Shown here in pieces: positions 15,548 to 22,863 of a stretch of DNA of 25,446 bases. Every line of letters starts with the position of its first letter. Positions within the stretch are counted from its first letter, which is position 1. Source of the stretch: an uncultured Bacteroidales bacterium (lineage in GTDB: Bacteria; Bacteroidota; Bacteroidia; Bacteroidales; UBA932); contig CAMJJO010000011.1 in NCBI GenBank assembly GCA_946406095.1, positions 1 to 25,446 on the forward strand, written 5' to 3'. The position numbers and the translations under genes were made by a program. The notes beneath the pieces are model-generated. The model was not told the DNA's origin and made no database searches. It was given only the letters and a program-made list of their open reading frames with translations.

Positions 15548-16092
15548 CAGAATCTCATCATCAGTTTAAGGGATGGAATCATGGCCTGTAGCAAGCCGTT
15601 GTTGTATATGCTCAGCTGGGTATGCCCGTCGCTGTTCCCCAGAATGAATCCCAGCGATGCATCATTGGCCAGTTCAATGTCTAAATTGCGCTTGAAACAG
15701 GCCCTGATGGCGAAGGATATGTCTGCAGTGAGGATGAAGCCCAGGTTGGTGTGATTGTAATCCCTCACGTAGCCTGTACTCGCCCCCGGCCCCAGAAAGA
15801 AGTCGAAGCGGGCGTACTCGGATTCGACGCTGGTCAGGCGGTTATAGTGCAGATAAACGAATTTCACCCCCGCATCCTTGTCCGGGTCTGTAATCATCTG
15901 GTAGATATCTGCGTATACGGTGTAGGAATTAAGGATGTCTGCACCTGCGAGATAATCCAGACTGATGCCGAACCCTTTGGGAGAGCTGTATAGCCCGGCG
16001 CTGATGCCACCCTCCTGGGCTGTAGCTTCGTATGCGGCGAAATGCATGACAAAGCAGGCCAGTGCAAGGAATATCGACTTTCGGGCTTTCAT
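15547..16092 (-). CDS. Small outer-membrane beta-barrel protein, unknown function
   Basis: This 181-residue protein has a signal peptide (MKARKSIFLALACFVMHFAAYEATA, cleavage before QEGG near 25) and alternating strands: ISAGLYSSPKGFGISLDYLAG, VKFVYLHYNRL, ARFDFFLGPGASTGYV, GFILTADISFAIRA. It ends LKLMMRF with terminal Phe. Size and pattern fit a small barrel of the kind often called outer membrane beta-barrel protein in Bacteroidota, but I cannot name the family. It is the first gene of a two-gene unit with the preceding entry, with a 1-nt stop/start overlap. Whether the two barrels share recent ancestry is not evident by eye. Confidence 0.78.
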   Translation of the reverse strand: MKARKSIFLALACFVMHFAAYEATAQEGGISAGLYSSPKGFGISLDYLAGADILNSYTVYADIYQMITDPDKDAGVKFVYLHYNRLTSVESEYARFDFFLGPGASTGYVRDYNHTNLGFILTADISFAIRACFKRNLDIELANDASLGFILGNSDGHTQLSIYNNGLLQAMIPSLKLMMRF

Positions 16093-16110
16093 CAGGTTCG
16101 GTTTTGTTTA

Positions 16111-16118
16111 CGAAGTTA
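16111..16118 (-). promoter_or_regulatory. Possible -7 element of the small outer-membrane gene pair
   Basis: TAACTTCG on the minus strand differs from TAnnTTTG by one base and lies 18 nt before ATG 16092. Confidence 0.35.
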
Positions 16119-16129
16119 AAAAATAATAT

Positions 16130-16151
16130 TGGTTTTTAGCCCAAAAAACCA
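16130..16151. repeat. 8-bp perfect inverted repeat between divergent genes
   Basis: TGGTTTTT (16130-16137) and AAAAACCA (16144-16151) flank a 6-nt loop. It sits between the two candidate divergent -7 elements and could be an operator, though A/T-run symmetry may be chance. Confidence 0.4.
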
Positions 16152-16159
16152 TAAATTCG
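16152..16159 (+). promoter_or_regulatory. Possible -7 element of the GNAT-rarA pair
   Basis: TAAATTCG carries the same one-base TTCG variation as the opposite-strand element at 16111-16118 and lies 30 nt before ATG 16190. Confidence 0.35.
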
Positions 16160-16189
16160 CATTTCAGTGTACCAAAACCGATATCAAGA

Positions 16190-17329
16190 ATGAGTGTTGA
16201 AATCAAAGTAATCGACCCATCCGTGCGAAAACAGCTGAGGCAGTTCGTGCTTTTCCCGGAGCTGCTCTACAAGGACAATCCTTATTATGTTCCTACCCTT
16301 GTTTTCGATGAGATGAGCACGCTCGACCCTTCCAGCAATCCCGCTTCGGATTTCTGTGATCAGGAGCTTTATATGGCCTACAAGGACGGCAAACCAGTCG
16401 GCCGGGTCGCGGCCATAATAAACCGCTGGGCCAATGAGCATTGGAAGCACGACGAGGTGCGTTTCGGCTGGTTCGACACAATCGACGACAGGGAGGTTTC
16501 GGCCGCCCTCATCGCCAAGGTGGAGGAGTTCGGAAAAGCACACGGGATGACCCATATAGTCGGTCCCCTCGGTTATACGGATTTCGACCCCGAAGGAATG
16601 CTTGTAGAAGGTTTCGACCAGCAGAGCACCATGCCCCTTATCTACAACCATCCCTATTACGTGCAGCATATAGAGGCACTCGGTTTCAAGAAAGACGCCG
16701 ACTGGCTGGAGTACCGCATTTTCGTCCCGGACCAGATGCCCCAGAAGTTCACCAGGGTCGAGGAGATCGTGAAGCAGAAATACAATTTCAAGGTGCGCCC
16801 TGTCACCCGGAAAATCATCCGCAAGGAGAACTATGCCCAGAAGCTCTTTGCGCTCATAACAGACACATACAAAGAGCTTTACGAGTATACCATCCTGCCC
16901 GAGAACCTGGCGGACAAGTATATCGGTTTCTATCTGAAGATTCTCGATCTCCGCTACATCACTTCCATCGAGAACGAAAAGGGCGAGATCGTGGCTTTCG
17001 GCATCACGATGCCATCGCTGGCCGATGCTCTCATCAAATCCCGCGGGCGTATCTTCCCCTTCGGCTGGTGGCATCTGCTCAAGGCTCTGTTCATCAAGCG
17101 CAGCGAGGGCGCGGAACTGCTCCTTATGGGTGCGCGTTCCGATGTCAGGAAGACTGGCGTCACTGCCATGGTGGTGTGCGATATGATGCGGAAATACAAG
17201 AAGTTAGGTGTAAAGTGGGCGGAGAGCAACGCCGAACTTGAGGAAAACCATAGCATACGGAATCACTTCGACGCGTTCGAACGCATCCAGCACAAGCGCC
17301 GTCGTTCTTATAAAAAGGAGATAGTCTGA
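16190..17329 (+). CDS. GNAT-fold N-acyltransferase family protein (YghO-like)
   Basis: This 379-residue cytoplasmic protein is of a type widespread in Bacteroidota and resembling E. coli YghO. Recognisable blocks include FPELLYKDNPYYVPTLVFDE (22-41), YMAYKDGKPVGRVAAIINRWANE, RFGWFDTIDD, VGPLGYTDFDPEGMLVEGFD, YYVQHIEALGF, and a C-terminal acetyl-CoA-type region with LLLMGARSDVRKTGVTAMVV and WAESNAELEENHSIRNHFD. The HKRRRSYKK tail is basic. The GNAT fold implies transfer of an acyl group from acyl-CoA or acyl-ACP to an amine; the substrate is unknown. A sphingolipid or sulfonolipid N-acylation role is a hypothesis, supported only by the nearby cysteate synthase. Its stop overlaps the rarA start by 1 nt (TGATG), so the two are cotranscribed. 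Confidence 0.8.
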   Translation: MSVEIKVIDPSVRKQLRQFVLFPELLYKDNPYYVPTLVFDEMSTLDPSSNPASDFCDQELYMAYKDGKPVGRVAAIINRWANEHWKHDEVRFGWFDTIDDREVSAALIAKVEEFGKAHGMTHIVGPLGYTDFDPEGMLVEGFDQQSTMPLIYNHPYYVQHIEALGFKKDADWLEYRIFVPDQMPQKFTRVEEIVKQKYNFKVRPVTRKIIRKENYAQKLFALITDTYKELYEYTILPENLADKYIGFYLKILDLRYITSIENEKGEIVAFGITMPSLADALIKSRGRIFPFGWWHLLKALFIKRSEGAELLLMGARSDVRKTGVTAMVVCDMMRKYKKLGVKWAESNAELEENHSIRNHFDAFERIQHKRRRSYKKEIV

Positions 17330-18618
17330 TGAACGGATTGTTGCCTCCCCTGCCCGAACGCCTGCGTCCGCACAGTCTCGAAGACTATGTGGGCCAGCAG
17401 CACCTTGTCGGGAAAGGATGCATACTCCGCAACATGATCGAGAGCGGCAACCTCAGTTCCTTCATACTCTGGGGCCCTCCCGGGGTCGGCAAGACCACCC
17501 TGGCACGCATAATCGCCGACAGTTGCAAGCGCGAATTCTTCACTCTCAGCGCAATCAGCGCCGGCGTGAAGGACGTCAGGGATGTAATCGATGCCGCCAA
17601 GTCCGGAGGGATATTCTCGCAGTCTGCAGCCCCGGTTCTGTTCATAGACGAAATACACCGTTTCAACAAGGCCCAGCAGGATGCCCTTCTGGGAGCGGTT
17701 GAGGCAGGCACGGTTGTGCTGATCGGCGCAACCACCGAAAATCCCTCTTTCGAGGTGATCACCCCTCTCCTCTCCCGCTGCCAGGTGTATGTGCTCAAGA
17801 GCCTGGAAATAAGCGACTTGCAGTTGCTTCTGGATCGTGCTCTCCAAAAAGACGAGGTGCTGAAGGAACGCAAGATCGAGGTCAAGGAGACCGACGCCCT
17901 GTTCCGCCAGTCCGGAGGCGACGGCCGCAAACTGCTGAATATTCTGGAGCTGGTCGTGGATTCCCAGGCCGGAGCCAAAAAGATAGTCATCGACAACAAA
18001 AAGGTCACGGAGTGCCTTAACGACAGTGTCGCCATCTACGACAAGGACGGGGAGATGCACTTCGACATTATCTCCGCCTTCATCAAGAGCATCCGAGGGT
18101 CCGACCCCAACGCGGCCATCTATTATCTTGCCAGGATGCTGGACGGCGGGGAGGATCCCCTTTTCATCGCCCGCCGCCTGTGCCTGAGTGCATCGGAGGA
18201 TGTGGGCCTTGCCAATCCCAATGCACTGCTGCTGGCGAACGCCACCTTCCAGGTAGTCAATCAGATAGGCATGCCCGAGGGACGCATCCCGCTTGCCGAA
18301 TGCACCGTCTATCTTGCATCCTCTCCCAAGAGCAATGCCTCGTATATGGCTCTGGAAGAGGCCCTTGGAGTGGTCAAGGAAGACAGAACCCGCGCGGTGC
18401 CCCTGCATCTTCGGAATGCTCCTACCAAGCTGATGTCCGACCTTGGCTATTCGGACGGATACAAGTATGCCCACGACTACCCCGGGCACTTTGTGGATCA
18501 GGAATTCATGCCCAAGGGGCTGGAAGGGCGGGTGTTCTATCATCCTGCCCCCAATAAGCACGAGGATGCGCTCAAGGCCTACCTCCAGGCCTGCTGGCCC
18601 AAGTACTATACTAAATAA
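17329..18618 (+). CDS. rarA: Replication-associated recombination protein A (RarA/MgsA AAA+ ATPase)
   Basis: RarA (MgsA; WRNIP1/Mgs1 homologue) is a clamp-loader-like AAA+ ATPase acting at stalled replication forks. The 429-residue protein has the N-terminal LPERLRPHSLEDYVGQQHL, Walker A GPPGVGKTT (49-57), Walker B LFIDEIHRFNKAQQD (104-118), sensor 1 IGATTENPSF (132-141), an arginine-finger region LLSRC (148-152), then the C-terminal tetramerisation domain with AIYYLARMLDGGEDP, RRLCLSASEDVGLANP and GRVFYHP. Length and motifs are complete. It overlaps the GNAT gene by 1 nt. Its stop directly abuts the stop of the convergent tamL, leaving no room for a terminator. Confidence 0.97.
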   Translation: MNGLLPPLPERLRPHSLEDYVGQQHLVGKGCILRNMIESGNLSSFILWGPPGVGKTTLARIIADSCKREFFTLSAISAGVKDVRDVIDAAKSGGIFSQSAAPVLFIDEIHRFNKAQQDALLGAVEAGTVVLIGATTENPSFEVITPLLSRCQVYVLKSLEISDLQLLLDRALQKDEVLKERKIEVKETDALFRQSGGDGRKLLNILELVVDSQAGAKKIVIDNKKVTECLNDSVAIYDKDGEMHFDIISAFIKSIRGSDPNAAIYYLARMLDGGEDPLFIARRLCLSASEDVGLANPNALLLANATFQVVNQIGMPEGRIPLAECTVYLASSPKSNASYMALEEALGVVKEDRTRAVPLHLRNAPTKLMSDLGYSDGYKYAHDYPGHFVDQEFMPKGLEGRVFYHPAPNKHEDALKAYLQACWPKYYTK

Positions 18619-20790
18619 TCAGAACGGATATCCGATTCCGAAGTGGAAAGCGTTGTTCGAGCCCTTCAGCCACTCCCGGGGCGATAGCAGATGATGCCCC
18701 TCTCCCCTCGAAGGCTCCAGCAACTGCATGCCGAAATCGACCCTGAGAAGGATGAATTCGAGATTCACGCGTAGTCCCGGGCCCCAGTCGGCGGCGATGC
18801 TGTTGAGTACGTCCCCAAACCTGAATGCGCCCAGACGCCCGGAAGGAGTATCTTCGTATTTCAGGTTCCAGACATTGCCGACGTCCGTAAACAGCGCGCC
18901 CTCCAGTTTCCAGAACAGCTTGAACCTGTATTCCAGATTCATTTCCAGCTTGATGTCACCCGTCTGGCTGGGGATTATGAAGGCATTGTCCTGAGGGGAA
19001 TAACCAGGACCGAGTGCCCTTGCCTGCCATCCGCGCATGCTGCTGGCACCACCTGCGTAGAACTGCTTCTCGAAGGGCAGTGCAGAAGAATTGCCGTATG
19101 CAAAGCCCGCACCCGCCAGGATTCTGGTTGAGATGGCCTGCATGTTCTTCTTGCCAAAGCGCCAGGTCTGCCCGAAAGAATACTCCCCTCTTATGTATTG
19201 CGCGTAAGGGGATCCTCCGATGCAGTAGGAACCGTCGGAGTTGACGGACATGAAGCGGTTGAACAGGCTCAGCACATTGCCGGAGACGTCCATGCTGAGG
19301 CGGTGGAAGTGATAATCCCCCTTGGGGACGATCTCGGTGCTGGAGTTATAGTACAGCACCATCCCTATGCCGGCATCGAGGTGGTCCTGATAGGAATAGC
19401 GCATGTAGGGATTGCTGGCGAGCGTCTTGCTGAAGGCGGCATCCAGGCCGAAAAGCTTGACGAAATTCAGCCGGAGCGGATAGAGCTGATAGCTGATATT
19501 GTGCCTGGTGATGCCGGAGTAACCGTAGTTCACCGACACCAGGTTGCGGGTGTATTCCGGTCTGTTCTGGTGGTTGAAGGCGAGGTTCAGTTCCGTTCTG
19601 GGAATGGCTGAACGCCGGAAATAGCGGTACGGGAGCCCGAGGAAGCGGGGGAAGCTGAGACCTGCGGAAATTCCGTATTCGGTGGCGTGGGTGTCATCTT
19701 TCAGCTTGAACTGGAAATCCCCGTTGAAGCCCAGATTCAGCCACTCTCCCCCGTGGAAGATGTTCTTGTGGAAGAAACTGATCTGAGGGGAAATGCCCAT
19801 CAGGCCGGAAGAGTTGCTGGAGCCTTCGAGGTTGATCTTGAAGCCCTGCACGGGGGAACGGGTGAGGTTGATGTTGCAGTCCACCGTGCTGCTGTCTGCC
19901 TGGCTCATCTCCACCGACACCCCGCTGAACACCTTAAGCGCGGAAAGGCGGCTGTAGGTGGTTGCAACGGTGCTTTCGCTGTACACATCCCCAGGCTTGA
20001 CGGTGTTCAGGCCCTTCAGCACCGACTCGCGGAAACTGAGGTCCTTGGGGAGGCTGATGCTAACTTTGCCTATAGTATACTTATTCAGGGGAAGCGAGTT
20101 GTTGGCACTCTGCCCGCGTTCGAATTCCCTGACCCTGTATTTGAGCAGCGTATGTCCGCCGAGGGTATCGGCCTCGAAGGAGTAGTTGTTCGTGCCCAGG
20201 GAATAGTAGCCGATATTTCTGAGGCGTGATGAAGACCGCTGTGTCTCCCCCTCCAGCAGCTGCTCGGAAAGGTAGTTGCCGCGCAGCAGAGCGGCGACCG
20301 CGGAGGTGTCTGCATTGAAATCGCTGATAAATGGCTCGTACTGAGGCACTTCGAAGGCTATTTCATCGATGGTGTAGCGATCTCCCAGAGAGACGATATA
20401 GTGAACGGTGATTTTTTTGTTGTAGCGAACGGTGGCGGTGTCCACCTGGGCGGAATAATAACCCAGATAGCGCAGATGGTTGGTGATATTGTTGATAGAG
20501 GCGCCGACCGAAGGCTCATCGTATACAATTGGTGCGGTCCCCAGTTTATGGAACAGCCCGTCTTTTTTAGACCAGTTGTATACATACACAAACGGGTTGA
20601 AATTCAGCACTCCCCCTCCTACATCGTTCTGGCGTATGTAGTTGCGGATTTCGTTGCTGTTGAACTGGTCGTCGTCGGTGACGGTGATGATGTTGTCTTC
20701 CAGCTTGTACTGCCCTTCCTTCAGCACACGGGTGGTGCTGCAGGAGAAGCACAGAGCGCAAAGCGCGGCAAGCAGGAGGATTCGTTTCAT
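18619..20790 (-). CDS. tamL: TamL: lipoprotein-type TamA/BamA-family outer-membrane protein
   Basis: This 723-residue Omp85-family protein has a lipoprotein signal (MKRILLLAALCALCFSC, lipid Cys at 17), the feature that separates Bacteroidota TamL from proteobacterial TamA. After STTRVLKEGQYKLEDN come POTRA-like repeats (about 30-310), e.g. VHYIVSLGDRYTIDEIAFEV and NKYTIGKVSISLP, and then a 16-stranded barrel (about 320-723) with LEGSSNSSGLMGISPQISF, FYAGGASSMRGWQARALGPG (the conserved RGW loop) and LEFILLRVDFGMQL. It ends NAFHFGIGYPF. It should work with TamB (not in the window) in moving lipids or proteins to the outer membrane. It is divergent from a TrmH-family gene, an arrangement I recall in other Bacteroidales. 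Confidence 0.92.
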   Translation of the reverse strand: MKRILLLAALCALCFSCSTTRVLKEGQYKLEDNIITVTDDDQFNSNEIRNYIRQNDVGGGVLNFNPFVYVYNWSKKDGLFHKLGTAPIVYDEPSVGASINNITNHLRYLGYYSAQVDTATVRYNKKITVHYIVSLGDRYTIDEIAFEVPQYEPFISDFNADTSAVAALLRGNYLSEQLLEGETQRSSSRLRNIGYYSLGTNNYSFEADTLGGHTLLKYRVREFERGQSANNSLPLNKYTIGKVSISLPKDLSFRESVLKGLNTVKPGDVYSESTVATTYSRLSALKVFSGVSVEMSQADSSTVDCNINLTRSPVQGFKINLEGSSNSSGLMGISPQISFFHKNIFHGGEWLNLGFNGDFQFKLKDDTHATEYGISAGLSFPRFLGLPYRYFRRSAIPRTELNLAFNHQNRPEYTRNLVSVNYGYSGITRHNISYQLYPLRLNFVKLFGLDAAFSKTLASNPYMRYSYQDHLDAGIGMVLYYNSSTEIVPKGDYHFHRLSMDVSGNVLSLFNRFMSVNSDGSYCIGGSPYAQYIRGEYSFGQTWRFGKKNMQAISTRILAGAGFAYGNSSALPFEKQFYAGGASSMRGWQARALGPGYSPQDNAFIIPSQTGDIKLEMNLEYRFKLFWKLEGALFTDVGNVWNLKYEDTPSGRLGAFRFGDVLNSIAADWGPGLRVNLEFILLRVDFGMQLLEPSRGEGHHLLSPREWLKGSNNAFHFGIGYPF

Positions 20791-20796
20791 ATCTTA

Positions 20797-20804
20797 CAAA
20801 TATA
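20797..20804 (-). promoter_or_regulatory. tamL -7 promoter element
   Basis: TATATTTG on the minus strand is followed by 6 nt (TAAGAT) and the ATG at 20790, predicting a leaderless or near-leaderless message. Confidence 0.6.
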
Positions 20805-20811
20805 ACAATTA

Positions 20812-20843
20812 TTTGCTTTTGTCTGTCCTTGAGTGTATTTTTG
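20812..20843 (+). promoter_or_regulatory. TrmH-family gene promoter (-33 and -7)
   Basis: TTTG at 20812-20815 and TATTTTTG at 20836-20843 are 26 bp apart centre to centre, the textbook Bacteroides -33/-7 spacing. This is the best complete promoter in the window. Five nt (CATTG) separate the -7 box from ATG 20849. Confidence 0.72.
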
Positions 20844-20848
20844 CATTG

Positions 20849-21559
20849 ATGGAAACACTGAGCAACAACGAAATCTGTATGATCCGCTCGCTGCGGGAAA
20901 AGAAATTCCGGGATGAGCTTGGCCTTTTTACCGTGGAGGGCGAGAAAATGGTGGCGGAGCTTGCTTCTTCCGGGCTGGAAACCGTCCTTACCGTGCACCG
21001 GGAAGAGGTCGGAGAAAAGGTAATGGAAAGGATCAGTTCCTGCAATACCCCGTCCCCCGTGCTGGCGGTAGTGCGTAAGCCCGCTCCGGCAGTCCACGGC
21101 GCCACCGGCCTTTGCCTGGCCCTGGATTCCGTGAGGGACCCCGGCAATATGGGCACCATCCTACGTCTTGCGGACTGGTTCGGCCTTGACTGCATCTTCG
21201 CATCGCAGGACAGCGTGGAGGTCTTCAACCCCAAAGTGGTTCAGGCATCGATGGGGGCCATCTTCCGTAAGAAGCTGGTATATTGCGATATAGCCGAAAA
21301 ATGCGCGGAGTTCCGCGCTGCCGGGCTGGAGGTCTTCGGCACCTTCCTTAACGGAGAGAACATATATGAGAGCTCCCTGCCGGCGGAAGGCCTGATAGTG
21401 CTCGGGAATGAATCCAACGGCATTTCGGATGCGGTTGCCGCGGAATGCAGCAGGCGCCTTACCATACCCACTTTCGGTGGCGGATCCGAGTCGCTTAACG
21501 TATCGATAGCGGCAGCCATCACTGTGTCTGAATTCAAGGGTCACGGCAGATGGAAGTAA
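20849..21559 (+). CDS. TrmH/SpoU-family RNA 2'-O-methyltransferase
   Basis: This 236-residue SPOUT methyltransferase transfers a methyl group from SAM to a ribose 2'-OH of rRNA or tRNA. An N-terminal RNA-binding domain (about 1-85, LREKKFRDELGLFTVEGEKMV) is followed by the trefoil-knot domain. The three SpoU motifs are LDSVRDPGNMGTILR (92-106), LIVLGNESNGIS and SLNVSIAAAI. The target nucleotide is not predictable. ATG 20849 is chosen because a well-formed promoter lies directly in front; an in-frame upstream ORF extension crosses that promoter and tamL and is not coding. The 3' end overlaps the GH13 start by 10 bp, suggesting coupled translation. Confidence 0.93.
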   Translation: METLSNNEICMIRSLREKKFRDELGLFTVEGEKMVAELASSGLETVLTVHREEVGEKVMERISSCNTPSPVLAVVRKPAPAVHGATGLCLALDSVRDPGNMGTILRLADWFGLDCIFASQDSVEVFNPKVVQASMGAIFRKKLVYCDIAEKCAEFRAAGLEVFGTFLNGENIYESSLPAEGLIVLGNESNGISDAVAAECSRRLTIPTFGGGSESLNVSIAAAITVSEFKGHGRWK

Positions 21560-22863
21560 TATATCAGGTGCTCCCCCGGATCTGGGGAAAAGGCAAGTTC
21601 TCGGATTGGAACGCGAAGTCGTTCGATTATCTCAAGTCCTTGAATGTCTGTGCGGTATGGTATACCGGGGTGATACGGCATGCCAGCGGCCGGCCATATG
21701 TGAAAGGAGATCCGGGGTCCCCTTATTCCATTGAAGATTACCATGACGTGAACCCCTACCTGGCCGATGTGCCGGAAAAGAGGATGGAGGAGTTCGGAAA
21801 GTTGGTCTCGAGGACCCACAAGGCCGGCCTGAAGGTGATCATCGATTTTGTTCCAAACCATGTCAGTCCGGATTGCAACGATGTCCCCAAATACGACTAC
21901 TGCGACTATGACTGGACGGACACCAGAAAAGTGGACTACAGCAGGCATGAGACCTGGGAGAAGATGCTGGAGATCGTCCTGTTCTGGGCTGCCAAGGGTG
22001 TGGATGGATTCCGCTGCGACATGGTGGAACTTGTGCCTCCGGAGTTCTTCAGATGGCTGATTGCACGGGTTCGCGAGCGCTACCCGAAGATGCTTTTCAT
22101 AGGCGAAGCATACGACAGATCCAACTATCGCCGCTATATAAAAGACCTGGGTTTCGACCTCCTTTACGATAAATCCGGGCTGTATGACTACCTTAAGGCC
22201 ATAATCTGCAACGGGGCTTCAGTCCGGAACATCACCCGCAACTGGCAGTCTCTCCAGGACCTGCAGCAGAACATGCTGAATTTCATCGAGAATCACGATG
22301 AGCAGCGCTTCGCCTCCCCCTGGTTCGCCGGCGATGCCTACAAGGCCTTCCCCGCCCTGGCGGCAGGTGCCCTTTTCAACGGTGCGTCCTATATGCTTTA
22401 TGCCGGTCAGGAGCTGGGTGCAGACGCCTCCGAAGGGGCCGAAGGCAGGACTTCGATTTTCAACTGGACAGAGCCGGCAGCCTTGAAAAAGCTGTCCGCC
22501 TATGTATCTGGTGGAAAAGGTCTTGCAGAGGATGACCTGATGCTTTTGTCGAGATATCGCGAGTTGTTCTCCCTGCTCTCGGATCCAGTGTTTTCAGAGG
22601 GCTTCAACTATGATCTTTGCTGGTGCAATTCCGTGCTCCTCGGTTTCGATCCCGAGAAGCATTTCGCCTTCCTGCGCTACAAACGTATGCCCCGCAAACG
22701 CAAGGCGGAAGCGAGGCTTGTGGTATGCAATTTCTCGGGAGAAAACTCCCGGATGCAGATCAATCTCCCGGAAGACCTCAGAGGCAGGAAGGAACTGGCC
22801 TGGCTGCCGTCAAGGGTGGAAGTGTGCGTGCCGGCGTGGGACTATATATCCTTGCACCTGTAG
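21550..22863 (+). CDS. Cytoplasmic GH13 alpha-amylase-family protein
   Basis: This 437-residue (beta/alpha)8-barrel glycoside hydrolase of family GH13 carries all four classical regions: I, DFVPNH (99-104); II, GFRCDMVEL (153-161, nucleophile D157); III, IGEAYD (acid/base E186); IV, FIENHDE (D250). The C-terminal beta domain runs from about 350 to the end. There is no signal peptide, so it should act on intracellular alpha-glucan such as glycogen or maltodextrin. The loop between regions I and II (about 105-135) is short and Asp/Tyr-rich; homologues I remember have a longer insertion. Substrate and product cannot be stated. It overlaps the methyltransferase gene by 10 bp and the convergent exported-protein gene by 22 bp. 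Confidence 0.93.
   Translation: MEVIYQVLPRIWGKGKFSDWNAKSFDYLKSLNVCAVWYTGVIRHASGRPYVKGDPGSPYSIEDYHDVNPYLADVPEKRMEEFGKLVSRTHKAGLKVIIDFVPNHVSPDCNDVPKYDYCDYDWTDTRKVDYSRHETWEKMLEIVLFWAAKGVDGFRCDMVELVPPEFFRWLIARVRERYPKMLFIGEAYDRSNYRRYIKDLGFDLLYDKSGLYDYLKAIICNGASVRNITRNWQSLQDLQQNMLNFIENHDEQRFASPWFAGDAYKAFPALAAGALFNGASYMLYAGQELGADASEGAEGRTSIFNWTEPAALKKLSAYVSGGKGLAEDDLMLLSRYRELFSLLSDPVFSEGFNYDLCWCNSVLLGFDPEKHFAFLRYKRMPRKRKAEARLVVCNFSGENSRMQINLPEDLRGRKELAWLPSRVEVCVPAWDYISLHL

Noticed and set aside
20642..20848. N-terminal extension of the TrmH-family protein by 69 residues
   Set aside because: It runs through both divergent promoters and into tamL; SpoU proteins begin near METLSNNE.
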